DNA from: Methanobrevibacter sp. V74
Lineage (GTDB): Archaea > Methanobacteriota > Methanobacteria > Methanobacteriales > Methanobacteriaceae
Reading direction: 5' to 3'
DNA length: 64,000 nt
Assembly: GCF_963082495.1 (NCBI RefSeq)
Contig: NZ_CAUJAN010000001.1
Coordinates: 310,001 to 374,000, forward strand
Part shown: piece by piece, positions 7,457 through 17,163 of the stretch
Numbering within the stretch: position 1 is the stretch's first letter
Layout: every line of letters starts with the position of its first letter
The notes under the pieces: model-generated
The model's input: the letters and a program-made list of their open reading frames with translations, nothing else
The model's database searches: none
Told to the model about the DNA's origin: nothing
Made by a program: the position numbers and the translations under genes

Positions 7457-8734
7457 TTGTTAGATATAAAATTATTCAGAGAAAATCCCGAATTGATTAT
7501 AGACTCTGAAAAGAAGAGATTTAGAGATACTGAAAATGTTGAAAAAGTAATAGAATATGATACTTTATGGAGGGAAGGTGAAAGAAAACTTAATTCCCTT
7601 AGGTCTGAAAAAAATAAATTATCAAAATCATTTAAAAAAGCAAAAGAGGAAGGTAATTTAGATGAGGTAATTAAGAGGTCAAAAGAAGTTGCAGCTGAAA
7701 TCAAGGAGCTTACTGTAAAAGATGCTGAATGCCTTAAACTTCGTGATGATTTTAGATACAAAGTAGGAAACATAATTGATGATGATGTTCCAATTTCAGA
7801 CACCGAAGATGATAATGAGGTAGTTAGAACCCATGGGGATATTAAGGAATTTGATTTCGAACCTTTAAATCATGTGGATTTAATTAATAGAATTGATGGT
7901 GCCGACCTTGAAACCGCAGCAAGTATTGCTGGAGCAAGATTTTATTACTTGAAAAGAGACATCCTACATTTAAACTTAGCTTTAATTCAATTTGCACTTT
8001 CAGAGCTTGAAAGTGAAGGTTATATTCCAATGCAAACACCATTCTTTGTAAAAGGTGAAGTCGCAGCTGAAACTTCTGAATTAGGCGAATTTGAAGAAAC
8101 CTTATACAAAGTAGAAAATGAAGACATGTATTTGATTGCAACTGCAGAACAAACTCTAGCAGCACTTCACAGAGATGAAATTATCTCCCCTAATGATTTA
8201 CCACTTAGATACTGTGCCCTATCAACTTGTTTTAGAAAAGAAGCAGGTTCTCATGGGAAAGATACTTTAGGAATCTTCAGAGTTCATCAATTTGAAAAAA
8301 TTGAACAATTCATTTATTCAACTCCTGAAGATTCAAGAAATCAGCATGATCACTTAATGGAAGTGACTGAAAGGATTTATCAAAAATTAGGCCTTCCATA
8401 TCAAGTTATAACTATTGTATCGTCTGCTTTAAATGACAATGCAGCTATTAAATACGATTTAGAAGCTTGGTTCCCAGGTTCTAAATCGTTTCGTGAATTA
8501 GTGTCCTGCACTAATTGTAAAGATTATCAAGCTCGTAAAACCAAAACACGTTTTGGAAGAGCAGGTTCTGGTGATGCTCAAATACTACACACTCTAAACA
8601 GTACAGCCATTGCTACTGAAAGAACCATGTGTTGTATTTTAGAAAACTATCAACAAGCTGATGGTTCTGTTAAAATTCCTGAAGTGTTAGTCCCTTACAT
8701 GAATGGAATAACAGTTATTGAAGCTAAAAAATAG
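7457..8734 (+). CDS. serS: Seryl-tRNA synthetase, bacterial type
   Basis: This 425-residue class II synthetase charges tRNA-Ser with serine. The N-terminal long antiparallel coiled coil (residues ~25-105, rich in K/E) grips the tRNA variable arm. The catalytic core has motif 2 in LSTCFRKEAGSHGKDTLGIF and motif 3 around the C-terminal NSTAIATERTMCCILEN. It belongs to the common bacterial/eukaryal form found in Methanobacteriales rather than the rare methanogen-type SerRS. Translation begins at TTG 7457 (LLDIKLFRENPELI), supported by a GGGGAC ribosome site at 7443-7448. No clear terminator follows. Confidence 0.96.
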   Translation: MLDIKLFRENPELIIDSEKKRFRDTENVEKVIEYDTLWREGERKLNSLRSEKNKLSKSFKKAKEEGNLDEVIKRSKEVAAEIKELTVKDAECLKLRDDFRYKVGNIIDDDVPISDTEDDNEVVRTHGDIKEFDFEPLNHVDLINRIDGADLETAASIAGARFYYLKRDILHLNLALIQFALSELESEGYIPMQTPFFVKGEVAAETSELGEFEETLYKVENEDMYLIATAEQTLAALHRDEIISPNDLPLRYCALSTCFRKEAGSHGKDTLGIFRVHQFEKIEQFIYSTPEDSRNQHDHLMEVTERIYQKLGLPYQVITIVSSALNDNAAIKYDLEAWFPGSKSFRELVSCTNCKDYQARKTKTRFGRAGSGDAQILHTLNSTAIATERTMCCILENYQQADGSVKIPEVLVPYMNGITVIEAKK

Positions 8735-9050
8735 CTTCGATTCTTTTATTTTTTGCAATATTGAAGTATAATCCTTATTTTCATAAATACTAAATCATAA
8801 GTAAGTAATGCATTTTATGGAATAGATTTGCTGTTTATCTGTAAATAATTTTATCTCATATAAATGCATTTGAATTTGGTGGTTATTATTGTATTTCTCA
8901 ATGTAGTTTTTTTTTTAAAATAATATCGTTTCCGTCTCTTTTTGTTTCAAATAATTATATAAGTTGTGTAAAACTGATTATTATAGTTTAAAAGTTACAT
9001 TAAGTTTAAATAATTAAACAAATAATCTAAATATACTGTTGGTGATTATT
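8735..9050. other. Intergenic region without recognisable gene
   Basis: This 316-bp AT-rich stretch holds no ORF worth calling and no tRNA-like fold that I could see. Its last part contains TATA-like segments (for example TTATATAAG at 8958) and the GGTGAT ribosome site at 9041-9046 for the regulator that follows. Confidence 0.6.
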
Positions 9051-9305
9051 ATGGGTGATGAAACATTGAAATTTTTACAAAGATCTAAATACCGACCACT
9101 TCTTTTAAAATCTTTGGAAAATGAGGTGTTAATGCCTAAAGAAATATCTCAACATTGCGGTATTAGAATTAGTCATGTTAGTAAGGTATTAGCAGAGCTA
9201 AAAAGCAAAGAATTAATAGAAATCCTTAATCCTGAAGAATATAAAGGAAGATTGTACAGGTTAAGCGATAAAGGTATTTATTATTTAAAAAAATTAGATG
9301 AGTAA
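9051..9305 (+). CDS. Small winged-helix transcriptional regulator
   Basis: This 84-residue protein is almost entirely one winged helix-turn-helix domain: LLLKSLENEVLMPKEISQHCGIRISHVSKVLAELKSKELIEILN (helix 2 and recognition helix), then the wing EEYKGRLYRLSDKGIYYLKKL. It resembles the MarR/ArsR-like single-domain regulators common in Methanobacteriales. No ligand domain is present. An in-frame TTG 12 bp upstream is possible, but ATG 9051 is chosen because GGTGAT lies 4 bp before it. Targets are unknown; the DUF169 gene downstream is one candidate. Confidence 0.8.
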   Translation: MGDETLKFLQRSKYRPLLLKSLENEVLMPKEISQHCGIRISHVSKVLAELKSKELIEILNPEEYKGRLYRLSDKGIYYLKKLDE

Positions 9306-9388
9306 TGTTTTAAATTTATACTTTGAATAATTTCATGTAATTTATTTTTTATAAATAAGATTTTATTGTCAATAAATAAAATATTACT

Positions 9389-10191
9389 ATGGAGAGTAGT
9401 ATTGCAAATTATTTAAATGGTAAATTTGACCCAATAGTTTTAATTAAAACTGATGAAAAGCCCAATGTGTTAAAGGTCCAAAAGATGCTCATGGTGGTTG
9501 TGTAATGTCTTTTGTTGCGCAAACTGTTTCTAAAAGAGAACCTACTTTTTTTGGTCGTGAAAATGCAACTTGCGCCGGCATTTATCCAGGTCTTGGATGG
9601 GGCAGTAGTTTTAAAAACGATAGTGAAAAAGCATTTCAGGCAATATTCTTGTCATGTGGTGTTGATTCAACAGATAATAAAAAAGAATATCTAAAAAAAT
9701 TAGAAAATAGGCCTCCTCATGTAAAACAAATGTTTAGTGAAGGGGAGAGAATTTATAAAGATTTTGAAACGGCTTATGAAAACATCTCTTCAAGACCAAT
9801 TTATGATACAGAAGACTATGTTGTTTTTAAACCGTTAGAAGACCTTGAAGATGGTGAAATTCCAAATTCTGTAATTTTTACAGTTGATGCATTTAAATTA
9901 ATGTTACTTTTGCAACTTGATGGTTCTCATAGGTCTAAAAGTAACTATGTCTGTGTTCCACAATCTTCAGCCTGTCAAAGTATTGGTTGTTTTGTTTTTG
10001 AGCAAGAGGAGCAGGATGATCCTCATATGGTTTTAGAACCAGTTGACCTTTCAGTTAGAAGTCATATGAAACATTTTATTCCAAATGATTATGTTACATT
10101 AGCTATGCCTTGGAAGTTATTCTTAAAATTAGAAGAAATTAGTAAAAATAGCATTTTTCAATCATCATTATTACATAATATTGATAAATAG
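9389..10191 (+). pseudogene. DUF169 family protein, frameshifted
   Basis: From ATG 9389 the frame encodes MESSIANYLNGKFDPIVLIKTDEKPNVLK, then runs into a TAA at 9503. The frame one base over continues as KGPKDAHGGCVMSFVAQTV and on to 10191 with the DUF169 features GRENATCAGIYPGLGWG, a central DAFKLMLLLQLDGSH, and C-terminal TLAMPWKLFLKLEE. One extra A in AAA 9472-9474 would join them into a ~267-residue protein of normal length. DUF169 proteins are of unknown biochemical function and carry conserved cysteines. Without repair, an internal start at 9505 would give 228 residues. Confidence 0.75.
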
Positions 10192-10208
10192 TAATGGTGG
10201 TGAGTTGT

Positions 10209-10841
10209 TTGAAAACAATTGTAGTTAATGCTAGTCCTAGAAAAAAATGGAATACTGCTGAAATAATGCAATCAGCTCAAAAAGGTGCTGAATCTGTTGG
10301 AGCTGAAACAGAATATATAAATTTATATGATTTAGTTTTTAAGGGATGTAGAAGTTGCCTTGCTTGTAAACTAAAAGAGAAAACCAAATGTAAATGTTAT
10401 TGGAGAGATGATTTGACTCCATTAATTGATAAAATATTTGATGCTGATGCCTTATTGATAGGTTCGCCAATTTACTTTGGTCAACCTACAAGTGAGTTTA
10501 GAGCATTAGTTGAGAGATTAATTTTTTGTATCATGTCATATGATGATGGATCAAGTTATTTTGCAGGCAATGTTAATGTAGGGATATTCTACACGATGAA
10601 CGCTCCGTTAGACTTTTACGAGCAATCCATGAAGGATAGTTTAACGAATACTGAGTTTTTATTCTCATTTTTAAATGGGGAGATAGTAACTTATCCTGTT
10701 TGCGATACGATTCAGGTTAGTGATTATTCAAAATTTAATATGAATGGTTTTTCGCAGGAACTTAAAGAAAAACAATGGGTTTTACAATTTCCTAAGGATT
10801 TAGAAAAAGCTTTTGAGATTGGTGCGCAATTGAGCAAATGA
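10209..10841 (+). CDS. Flavodoxin-fold NAD(P)H-dependent oxidoreductase
   Basis: This ~210-residue protein of the NADPH-dependent FMN reductase/iron-sulfur flavoprotein family has a phosphate-binding loop in VVNASPRKKWNTAEIMQ and the FMN loop GSPIYFGQPTSEFRALVER. A cysteine-rich segment GCRSCLACKLKEKTKCKC could hold an iron-sulfur cluster, as in archaeal Isf-type proteins. These enzymes move electrons from ferredoxin or NAD(P)H to small acceptors, often in oxidative-stress defence. TTG 10209 is preferred because GGTGGTGAG lies 6-14 bp upstream; an in-frame ATG at 10194 would swallow that ribosome site. It follows the DUF169 gene closely and is probably co-transcribed. Confidence 0.8.
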   Translation: MKTIVVNASPRKKWNTAEIMQSAQKGAESVGAETEYINLYDLVFKGCRSCLACKLKEKTKCKCYWRDDLTPLIDKIFDADALLIGSPIYFGQPTSEFRALVERLIFCIMSYDDGSSYFAGNVNVGIFYTMNAPLDFYEQSMKDSLTNTEFLFSFLNGEIVTYPVCDTIQVSDYSKFNMNGFSQELKEKQWVLQFPKDLEKAFEIGAQLSK

Positions 10842-10882
10842 TCCATAAAATTTTTACGTATACATTTTTCAAAAATGAATAC

Positions 10883-10942
10883 ATTTATATACTAGTTCTT
10901 TAAAATACATTATTGTATACAAAAACATATTTTGTAATACAA
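10883..10942 (+). promoter_or_regulatory. Promoter and palindromic sites before the 257-residue unknown gene
   Basis: A TATA-like TTTATATACT (about 10883-10892) is followed by a perfect 10-bp palindrome TTGTATACAA (10913-10922) and a near palindrome TTGTAATACAA (10932-10942). The two have the same half-sites and are about two helical turns apart, as expected for an operator. TTTGTAATACA also occurs just before the gene at 60237. This is pattern only; the DNA is AT-rich, so chance remains possible. Confidence 0.35.
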
Positions 10943-10959
10943 ATAAATAGAGTGATACT

Positions 10960-11733
10960 ATGGCAAACCAAAAAAGAACTAAAAAATTTGTATGGGGAAA
11001 TGAAAATTTCGGGGGATCATATACTCCAGGAGCATTTGAAATAAACTTCCCTGATGATATGTCTCGTGAAGAATTTGAAAAAATGTTTTCTAGAAAAATG
11101 GAATATTTGCACAAAAAAGGTAGTGATTTTGCAGAAGAAATTTTTGACCAGAAATCCAAAAAAGCAAACTTAAAACCATTAAGTCTTCGTGTTAAACCAC
11201 ATACTAAAGAGTTTTTCAAAAATTATTCTCTGCTTTCACCAAGAGAGGTACTTGAAATGTATGAAGAATTCAATAATGGTTCAGAAGCATTTATTAATTC
11301 ATTAATTGAAGAAGAAAAACACCTGCAACAAGATTTAGTTGACATTCAAGAAAAATTACACAATGCAAAACTATTCAAAGATAAATTATCCGAAATTGAA
11401 CCTGAAAGTGATGTTTTAACCGACCAAGGTAAAATCATTAAACTACAAAATATCTATAAAAATACCGAGATTAAAACAATTGGAAATGAAACTCCAATTA
11501 AAAAAGCTAAAAACGATATCATTCATGATATTCAAACATATAATACATTAAATGTTCATGTTCATGGTAATGAGTATTTGATAATTACTGTTTATACTAA
11601 CTCCCAACCAATTGCTTATTATTTCAAAAATGAATATGATGATGAGGATATTGAAGATATTGTCACACATGTCAAAGAGTACTGCATGGAGAATGATATT
11701 GAATTTAGATTAAGTGAAACATCTATTGAATAA
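10960..11733 (+). CDS. Hypothetical protein with central coiled coil
   Basis: I do not recognise this 257-residue soluble, acidic protein. The N-terminal ~80 residues are polar (KKFVWGNENFGGSYTPGAFE, then a region with DDMSREEFEKMFSRKME). Residues ~110-150 look like a coiled coil (SLIEEEKHLQQDLVDIQEKL). The C-terminal ~90 residues look like an alpha/beta domain (LNVHVHGNEYLIITVYT, then DDEDIEDIVTHVKEYCMEN). No signal peptide or membrane segment is present. Ribosome site AGTGAT precedes the ATG. It has its own promoter with palindromic sites, so it is probably regulated independently of its neighbours. Confidence 0.7.
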   Translation: MANQKRTKKFVWGNENFGGSYTPGAFEINFPDDMSREEFEKMFSRKMEYLHKKGSDFAEEIFDQKSKKANLKPLSLRVKPHTKEFFKNYSLLSPREVLEMYEEFNNGSEAFINSLIEEEKHLQQDLVDIQEKLHNAKLFKDKLSEIEPESDVLTDQGKIIKLQNIYKNTEIKTIGNETPIKKAKNDIIHDIQTYNTLNVHVHGNEYLIITVYTNSQPIAYYFKNEYDDEDIEDIVTHVKEYCMENDIEFRLSETSIE

Positions 11734-11795
11734 GTGTGAAAACATTTTTCACACTTAAACTAATTTTATATATGATGAAATTATTATTTTTAATC

Positions 11796-12314
11796 ATGTC
11801 TGATTTTGAGGAAATACTAAATACAAGAAGAAGCATTCGTGAATATAAAGATATGGATGTTGAAAATGAAAAGATTCTTAAAATATTAAAAGCAGGAATG
11901 CAAGCGCCAGGATCAAGATTAGGTGCTGAACCATGGGAATTTGTTGTTGTAAAAAATAAGGAAACTCTAGCTAAAATTGGTGAAATTAAACCACGTGTTA
12001 CAAATGCGCCAGTTGCAATTGTTCTTGTAGCAAATATTGAAAGAGCATTTTATAAAACAGTATGGCAACAAGATATGGGGGCTGCAGCTGAGAATATGTT
12101 GCTTGAAGCAGTAAATCTTGGTTTAGGTGGACTTTGGAATGGAGTTGCACCTGATGAAGAGCGAATGGTTGAAATTGGTAAAATAATTGGAATTGAGGAT
12201 ATTTCTGAAACTAAACCGTTCTGCATAATCACATTAGGTTATCCAGCCGATGGTTGGCAAAACAGGTTCATGGATAAATTTGACGAGAGAAAGATTCACT
12301 ATGAAAAATACTAA
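11796..12314 (+). CDS. Nitroreductase family flavoprotein
   Basis: This 172-residue FMN-dependent oxidoreductase has the family's N-terminal RRSIREYKDMDV, the AGMQAPGSRLGAEPWEFVVV flavin-binding loop, and the AAENMLLEAVNLGLGGLWNGV helix near the flavin. Family members reduce nitro compounds, quinones or flavins with NAD(P)H; the substrate is unknown. A TATA box (TTTTATATATG, 11764-11774) ends about 22 bp before ATG 11796, which suggests a leaderless start there rather than at the in-frame ATG 11772. The gene overlaps the start of the following aminotransferase by 14 bp. A related nitroreductase lies at 59536. Confidence 0.88.
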   Translation: MSDFEEILNTRRSIREYKDMDVENEKILKILKAGMQAPGSRLGAEPWEFVVVKNKETLAKIGEIKPRVTNAPVAIVLVANIERAFYKTVWQQDMGAAAENMLLEAVNLGLGGLWNGVAPDEERMVEIGKIIGIEDISETKPFCIITLGYPADGWQNRFMDKFDERKIHYEKY

Positions 12315-13461
12315 ATATGATTTTACAACGGTTGTAGATAGAAAAAACACCAATTCCGTTAAATGGGATTTTTTTGATGATGATCTTCCAATGTGGGTAG
12401 CAGATATGGATTTTAAAGTGGCTCCTAAAATCCAGGAAGCTATTGTAAAGAGAGCATCTCATCCAATATACGGATATACTTTTATTCCAGATGAGCTATT
12501 TGAAGCTTATATTAACTGGTGGGAAAGACGATATGATTTTAAAATGTCAAAAGAGGAAATGGCATATTCTACAGGTGTAATGTCATCAATATCTGCAATG
12601 ATTAAATGTTTAACAGAAATTGGTGAAGAAATATTAATTCAATCACCAGTTTACCATGTATTTTCCTATTTTATTGAAGATAATCATCGTAAGGTCTTAG
12701 ATAATGAGCTGGTATATGAGAATGGAGGATATAAAATCGATTTCGAGGATTTAGATGAGAAATTATCAAGAGTTAATGTGATGATACTTTGTAATCCCCA
12801 CAATCCAGTTGGTAAAATTTGGTCTAGAGAGGATTTAGATAAAATTGAAGACTTATGTCTAAAACATGATGTTACTTTAATATCTGATGAAATTCATTGT
12901 GATTTAACTAATCCTGATGTTAAATACAATCCATTCAGATCAGCTGATAATGTTATCAGGTGCTTATCGCCTTCAAAATCATTTAATATTGCAGGTTTTC
13001 AAAGTTCAATCGTTCAAACTCAAAATTTAGAGTTATTGAATAAGATTAAAACAGGAATACATCTGGATAATTCTGATTCCTGCAATGTATTTGCTACAAC
13101 TGCTGTCATTGCTGCCTATAACGATTCTGAAGACTGGTTTGAAGAGCTTATGGAGGTATTATATGAAAATAAACAAATAGTTGATGAATTTTTAACTAAT
13201 GAATTGCCTATAATTAAATTAGTTCAATGTGATGCGACTTATTTATTATGGCTTGATTGTTCTAAGCTTAATGTTCACTCAAAAGTATTATGTGAATTTT
13301 TAAGAGAAAATCAAGGATTATTCTTATCTCCAGGTCATGAATTTGGCGGTAATGGTAAAAACTTTTTAAGGATGAATATTGCTTGTCCTAAGGATTTACT
13401 GCTCCAAGGACTATATAAATTAAAATCAGGAATAATTACTTATAAAACATTCAATAAATAA
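12301..13461 (+). CDS. MalY/PatB-type PLP C-S lyase (cystathionine beta-lyase)
   Basis: This 386-residue fold-type I aminotransferase-class protein has the PatB/MalY N terminus (FTTVVDRKNTNSVKWD, PMWVADMDF), the NPHNPVGKIWSREDL loop, DEIHCDL, and the PLP-binding lysine in LSPSKSFNIAGFQSS. These enzymes cleave cystathionine or cysteine-like thioethers to a thiol, pyruvate and ammonia; some have aminotransferase activity. ATG 12301 is used because it gives the usual N terminus. It overlaps the nitroreductase 3' end, indicating co-translation. Confidence 0.88.
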   Translation: MKNTKYDFTTVVDRKNTNSVKWDFFDDDLPMWVADMDFKVAPKIQEAIVKRASHPIYGYTFIPDELFEAYINWWERRYDFKMSKEEMAYSTGVMSSISAMIKCLTEIGEEILIQSPVYHVFSYFIEDNHRKVLDNELVYENGGYKIDFEDLDEKLSRVNVMILCNPHNPVGKIWSREDLDKIEDLCLKHDVTLISDEIHCDLTNPDVKYNPFRSADNVIRCLSPSKSFNIAGFQSSIVQTQNLELLNKIKTGIHLDNSDSCNVFATTAVIAAYNDSEDWFEELMEVLYENKQIVDEFLTNELPIIKLVQCDATYLLWLDCSKLNVHSKVLCEFLRENQGLFLSPGHEFGGNGKNFLRMNIACPKDLLLQGLYKLKSGIITYKTFNK

Positions 13462-13532
13462 TATTTGTCTCTTTGTTAAACCAAATTTCAAAACTTCAAT
13501 CTCATAGTAGGTATTTTTGCCAAAACTAAAAA

Positions 13533-14324
13533 TTAACCATTAATAAAATTATCAATTAACCAATGTGAAATACTGATGTCAGATGGATGATTTTTAATTT
13601 CATCTCTACTAAGCCATTTAGCTTCAATCAATTCATCATCATCAATTTTCAGTTCACCAGATTCATATTCTGCTGTAAATCCAATCATTAAAGAATTTGG
13701 AAATGGCCAGGATTGACTTTTTTGATAAGTAATATTTTTAACTTTAATTCCAACTTCCTCATCAATTTCCCTTTCAACGGCTTCTTCAAGGTTTTCTCCA
13801 GGTTCAACAAAACCTGCAATTATTGTGTATGGGTGATTTTTGTGATAACTGTGTCTTGCCATTAGCAATTTATCGTCCTTAGTGATTGCAACAATTATGG
13901 CAGGTGCAATTCTTGGATAGTGAACTTGTCCACATTCAAGACATTTCATCATCATGTCTTTTTCATCTATAACGTTTTTTGCACCGCAATGTCCGCAATA
14001 TTGGAAAATGTTGTACCAATCATTTACAAGGACAGCTCTTGATGCAATGTGGTATAAATCATGATTAAACTCATATACATCTGCCAAATTACAATATTCC
14101 TCTTCTGTTTCAACATGGGCTGCAAATGCTTTTTTATCACAATAGGTGCCAATGTATAAACAAAAATTAATGTCGAAGTTATCTAGAGATTTTGGCAATT
14201 TTTTATCGTCATCTAAGTATAATTCCCTATTTTTATTAAAAACAAATAAATAATCCTCACTGTCCGGTGTTATTGTTTCATCAAAATCAATTTGGTAATT
14301 TTCATAAAGTGATTTTTCTATCAT
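13533..14324 (-). CDS. nudC: NAD(+) diphosphatase, NudC-type Nudix hydrolase
   Basis: This 263-residue Nudix hydrolase cleaves NADH/NAD+ to NMN(H) and AMP; bacterial NudC also removes NAD caps from RNA. A zinc ribbon (CGHCGA and CLECGQ) precedes the Nudix box G-F-V-E-P-G-E-N-L then EAVEREIDEEVGI, and the NudC-specific SQSWPFPNSLM follows. The start is set at the second in-frame ATG (14324). The upstream TTCATATAAAAC TATA-like element lies about 30 bp away and no ribosome site is evident, so translation is probably leaderless. It is divergent from the ferritin gene with 61 bp between the starts. Confidence 0.9.
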   Translation of the reverse strand: MIEKSLYENYQIDFDETITPDSEDYLFVFNKNRELYLDDDKKLPKSLDNFDINFCLYIGTYCDKKAFAAHVETEEEYCNLADVYEFNHDLYHIASRAVLVNDWYNIFQYCGHCGAKNVIDEKDMMMKCLECGQVHYPRIAPAIIVAITKDDKLLMARHSYHKNHPYTIIAGFVEPGENLEEAVEREIDEEVGIKVKNITYQKSQSWPFPNSLMIGFTAEYESGELKIDDDELIEAKWLSRDEIKNHPSDISISHWLIDNFING

Positions 14325-14385
14325 GATATTTAATTTGTAGTAGGTTTTATATGAAATTAAGTACATATATTATATAGGTGATATT

Positions 14386-14886
14386 ATGGTATCTGAAAAT
14401 ATGGAAAAAGCATTAAATGCTCAATTAAATGCTGAAATTTACTCTGGATATTTATATTTATCCATGGCAGCTTATTTTGAAGATGAAGACTTATCCGGTT
14501 TTGCTAATTGGATGAGAGTACAAGCAAATGAAGAATTGGATCATGGAATGAAATTTTATGATTACATTATAAGAAGGGGAGCTTCCGTAACCTTAACTGC
14601 AATCGAAGGACCTCAAACCGAATGGGATTCTCCATTAGCATCACTTGAACATGTGCTTAAACATGAACAAATGGTAACCGGTTTAATTAATAATTTAGTT
14701 AACTTAGCTATTGAAGAAAAAGACCATGCAACTAACAACTTCTTACAATGGTTTGTTGAAGAACAAGTTGAAGAAGAAGAAAATGCAATGGAATTACTAG
14801 CTAAAGCTAAATTAGCTGATGGTGATAAAAGATTAATGTATCAGTTAAACAATGAATTAGGTGAAAGAGTACCTTCTCAAGACTAG
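14386..14886 (+). CDS. ftnA: Ferritin
   Basis: This 166-residue four-helix iron-storage protein oxidises Fe(II) and stores it as ferric mineral in a 24-mer shell. Ferroxidase residues match bacterial FtnA numbering: E17 ([11 protein letters not shown]) and E50 with H53 (NEELDHG), plus E94/Q127-type residues in the third and fourth helices ([22 protein letters not shown]). GGTGAT stands 5 bp before the ATG, and TATA-like ACATATATTATATA lies upstream. A hairpin terminator follows directly. The divergent neighbour is nudC. Confidence 0.95.
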   Translation: MVSENMEKALNAQLNAEIYSGYLYLSMAAYFEDEDLSGFANWMRVQANEELDHGMKFYDYIIRRGASVTLTAIEGPQTEWDSPLASLEHVLKHEQMVTGLINNLVNLAIEEKDHATNNFLQWFVEEQVEEEENAMELLAKAKLADGDKRLMYQLNNELGERVPSQD

Positions 14887-14910
14887 ATTTTTTCTAGTCA
14901 ACTTTTTTTT
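14881..14910 (+). terminator. Terminator after ferritin
   Basis: The hairpin GACTAG, loop ATTTTTT, CTAGTC overlaps the ferritin stop codon and is followed by AACTTTTTTTTT. The stem is 6 bp and perfectly paired, with a long T tract, typical of an intrinsic terminator. Confidence 0.75.
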
Positions 14911-14916
14911 TAAATC

Positions 14917-16731
14917 CAGGATGGGACATGAAATTTTTTAATTTTTCATAGAATTTTTTTTATTTTAAAAATTTTTTTGCAATAATTTTATTTTTCAGTT
15001 GTTTCTATTGTTTATTTCGTTGTATATTCTTTTTTAAGTTGTGTCCTATTGTGTATAGTTTAAACTCTGTATTTACTTGTTTTAATCCTGTTGTTGTGAA
15101 TTCTGTTAGGTGCATGTTTTGTTTCATGTTTTGCAAATGGTAGTTTCTGCTGTTTTTTTGAGCGTATTTTTGTAGATTTTTTTTGGTGGGGCTTTTGTGG
15201 TTTTCTATTTTTCTTTGCATTTTTATTTTTGAAATTTTTCCATAGTCACTGATTATTCTGTATCGTTGTGTTTTTACTGCAATATTCTTGTACTGGGCAG
15301 TTTTTGCATTCTTTGGTCCAATGTGTGATCCTTGTTTTGTTTTTGTATTGGTATTCGCTTTTTTTCTATAGTGGTTGACCAATGGGGGGGAAGATATAGG
15401 TCATTATTTCGTGATCATAGTTGATAATTAATCTTTGGAAAAATGGTTTTTTTTTCGGACAATTATTATACTATTTTTTTTCTTTTTTCTTGAGAGTTTT
15501 CGTGAGGATATGTAACTGTCAAGGTCCATGTTTTTTCAAGATATTCTGTGTTTTTCATCTGTTGAATAGTCATTATCTGCACTTACTTGGTAATTAACAG
15601 GCATTTTCATCGTTATATTTCTGTTAAATTTGATTGTGTTTGTTCCATTTAATGGAACAAGTTCGTAATGGTCTGTTGGATTGTATTGTTATGTATGATG
15701 CTAGGATTATTCTTTTATGTGAGTCTACAGTAATCTGTCTATTGTAATACAAATTCCCCATTTTACCTTTTTTTTTATTAATCATGAAAATCTTGAATCT
15801 GGGTCATTTATACTTAATTACATCATTTTTTTCCAGGATTCTTTAAGCTTTTCTTCGAGTGTTTCAAGCTTTTTTGTAAATTTTTTTTCAGGATTTTTCT
15901 TCTGGATTGTTTTAAGAGGTTTTTACTTGAAGTTCTCAATTTATCTTTGGTCTCCATCATTTTTTCAAAGGATTTTTTTTATTGATTTTCTCTTACTGTT
16001 TCTTGGAATTTTTGTTTGTTTGTTAATATGATTCAGGAATACTAATTTTTCCAGATTCATCGCCCAATTCCAAATCTTCTTCTTGATCCAATTTATAATA
16101 CTTTTCTTCCAAGTGTTCTTTTCATGATTATTTTTAATTGTTGTTCATTGGTTATTATTTTTTAAAGATGTTTTTGCTTTAGTTCCATCTAAAACTCTAA
16201 ATGGTGGATTTTTTTCTTTTGCAAATCTTTAAAAGTTGTTTTAAAAGATTCATCAATTAAATCAGGTATAATTCAATTTGAATCTTATAAAATTGTCCCT
16301 ATAAACTGGCTTTTGCATGCCTGCTAAAGTACATATAAGCAATATTCAGTTCTTGTTCTTCTCTCAATTAGGAGAAGACAATCCACCATCAAATAACACT
16401 CATCAAAACCAATCCTAAGCAACATTTCACAGGGATAAGCAGGTTCACCAGGCTTATCACGAAAAACTCCTTGTTAGCTTCGGAACAATCAATTTGACCA
16501 ACCACATTTTTAATAAAAATAACACGGATGACCTTCAAGAATCAAATTACTCAAGTCCATAGGCACCAACATAGTCTGATTAATAGTATCATCTTTTAAA
16601 ACCATAAATAAAACAACCATAAATATTAATATTTATAATAAAAGATTGTACTTCATAATATATAAAATTAAAGGAAAAAAATAAGCGAAAAAAAAAATTT
16701 TAAAAATTAATGAGAGTCATGTCCCATCCTG
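14917..16731 (-). mobile_element. IS1182-like element (decayed), 1815 bp
   Basis: The element is bounded by perfect 15-bp inverted repeats, CAGGATGGGACATGA at 14917 and TCATGTCCCATCCTG ending at 16731. It holds one decayed transposase gene reading leftwards. The right end abuts a fragment of an IS4-like element (16732-17163), whose sequence continues exactly as in the copy at 21006, so this element inserted into, or deleted part of, that IS. The left flank is the ferritin terminator. No matching target duplication is visible, as expected if a deletion followed insertion. Rearranged pieces of the same IS lie at 48870-50515. Confidence 0.8.
15005..16620 (-). pseudogene. IS1182-like transposase remnant
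   Basis: Read on the minus strand from 16620, the gene starts as MVVLFMVLKDDTINQTMLVP and MDLSNLI, the N terminus of IS1182/DUF772 transposases (and the same as the copy at 49561). It then breaks up through many frameshifts and stops. The C-terminal end is readable near 15382-15005 as MHLTEFTTTGLKQVNTEFKL, the usual end with GLKQVNTEF. It cannot encode an active enzyme. Confidence 0.75.
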
Positions 16732-17163
16732 CATGATTAAAAAAAACAAATTATACATTGAAAAATTCAGTGGAAGAAGACGAACCATAATGGAACAAGA
16801 CTTCTACAACCACATATTCCTACTAAACCTACTAATAGGAATAAAAAACGATGCAGAACTAAAAAAATAACAAGAAAACCAAAAAGAAACAGCAAAAACA
16901 CGCCTACAAATACCACTCCAATATCAACACACTCATCGGAGAAATCAAAGACCAACTACCAAGACTCCTAACAAACAACCAAGACGAAATACAACAAGTA
17001 ATAAAAGAAATAATGGAAATCGGCTCAAAAGAACTTGTAGCAACGAAAATACCTGCACAAACAAATGTAGAAAGAGATAAAGATAAAAATTGGAACAAAA
17101 ATTGTAAAACAAGCAAAAGCCAGGGATTTTAAAAATCTAAAAAACCTTAACTTGATAGTACTG
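16732..17163 (+). mobile_element. 3' fragment of IS4-like element
   Basis: The sequence is almost identical to 21006-21440, the C-terminal part of the IS4-like transposase and its right end. It encodes MIKKNKLYIEKFSGRRRTI then EQDFYNHIFLLNLLIG before a stop, the IS4 family C-terminal pattern. It ends with the terminal repeat CTTAACTTGATAGTACTGG. The left part is missing because the IS1182-like element adjoins it. Confidence 0.7.

Noticed and set aside
8735-9050. tRNA or small RNA gene
   Set aside because: No cloverleaf arms or conserved T-loop sequence could be found in this gap.
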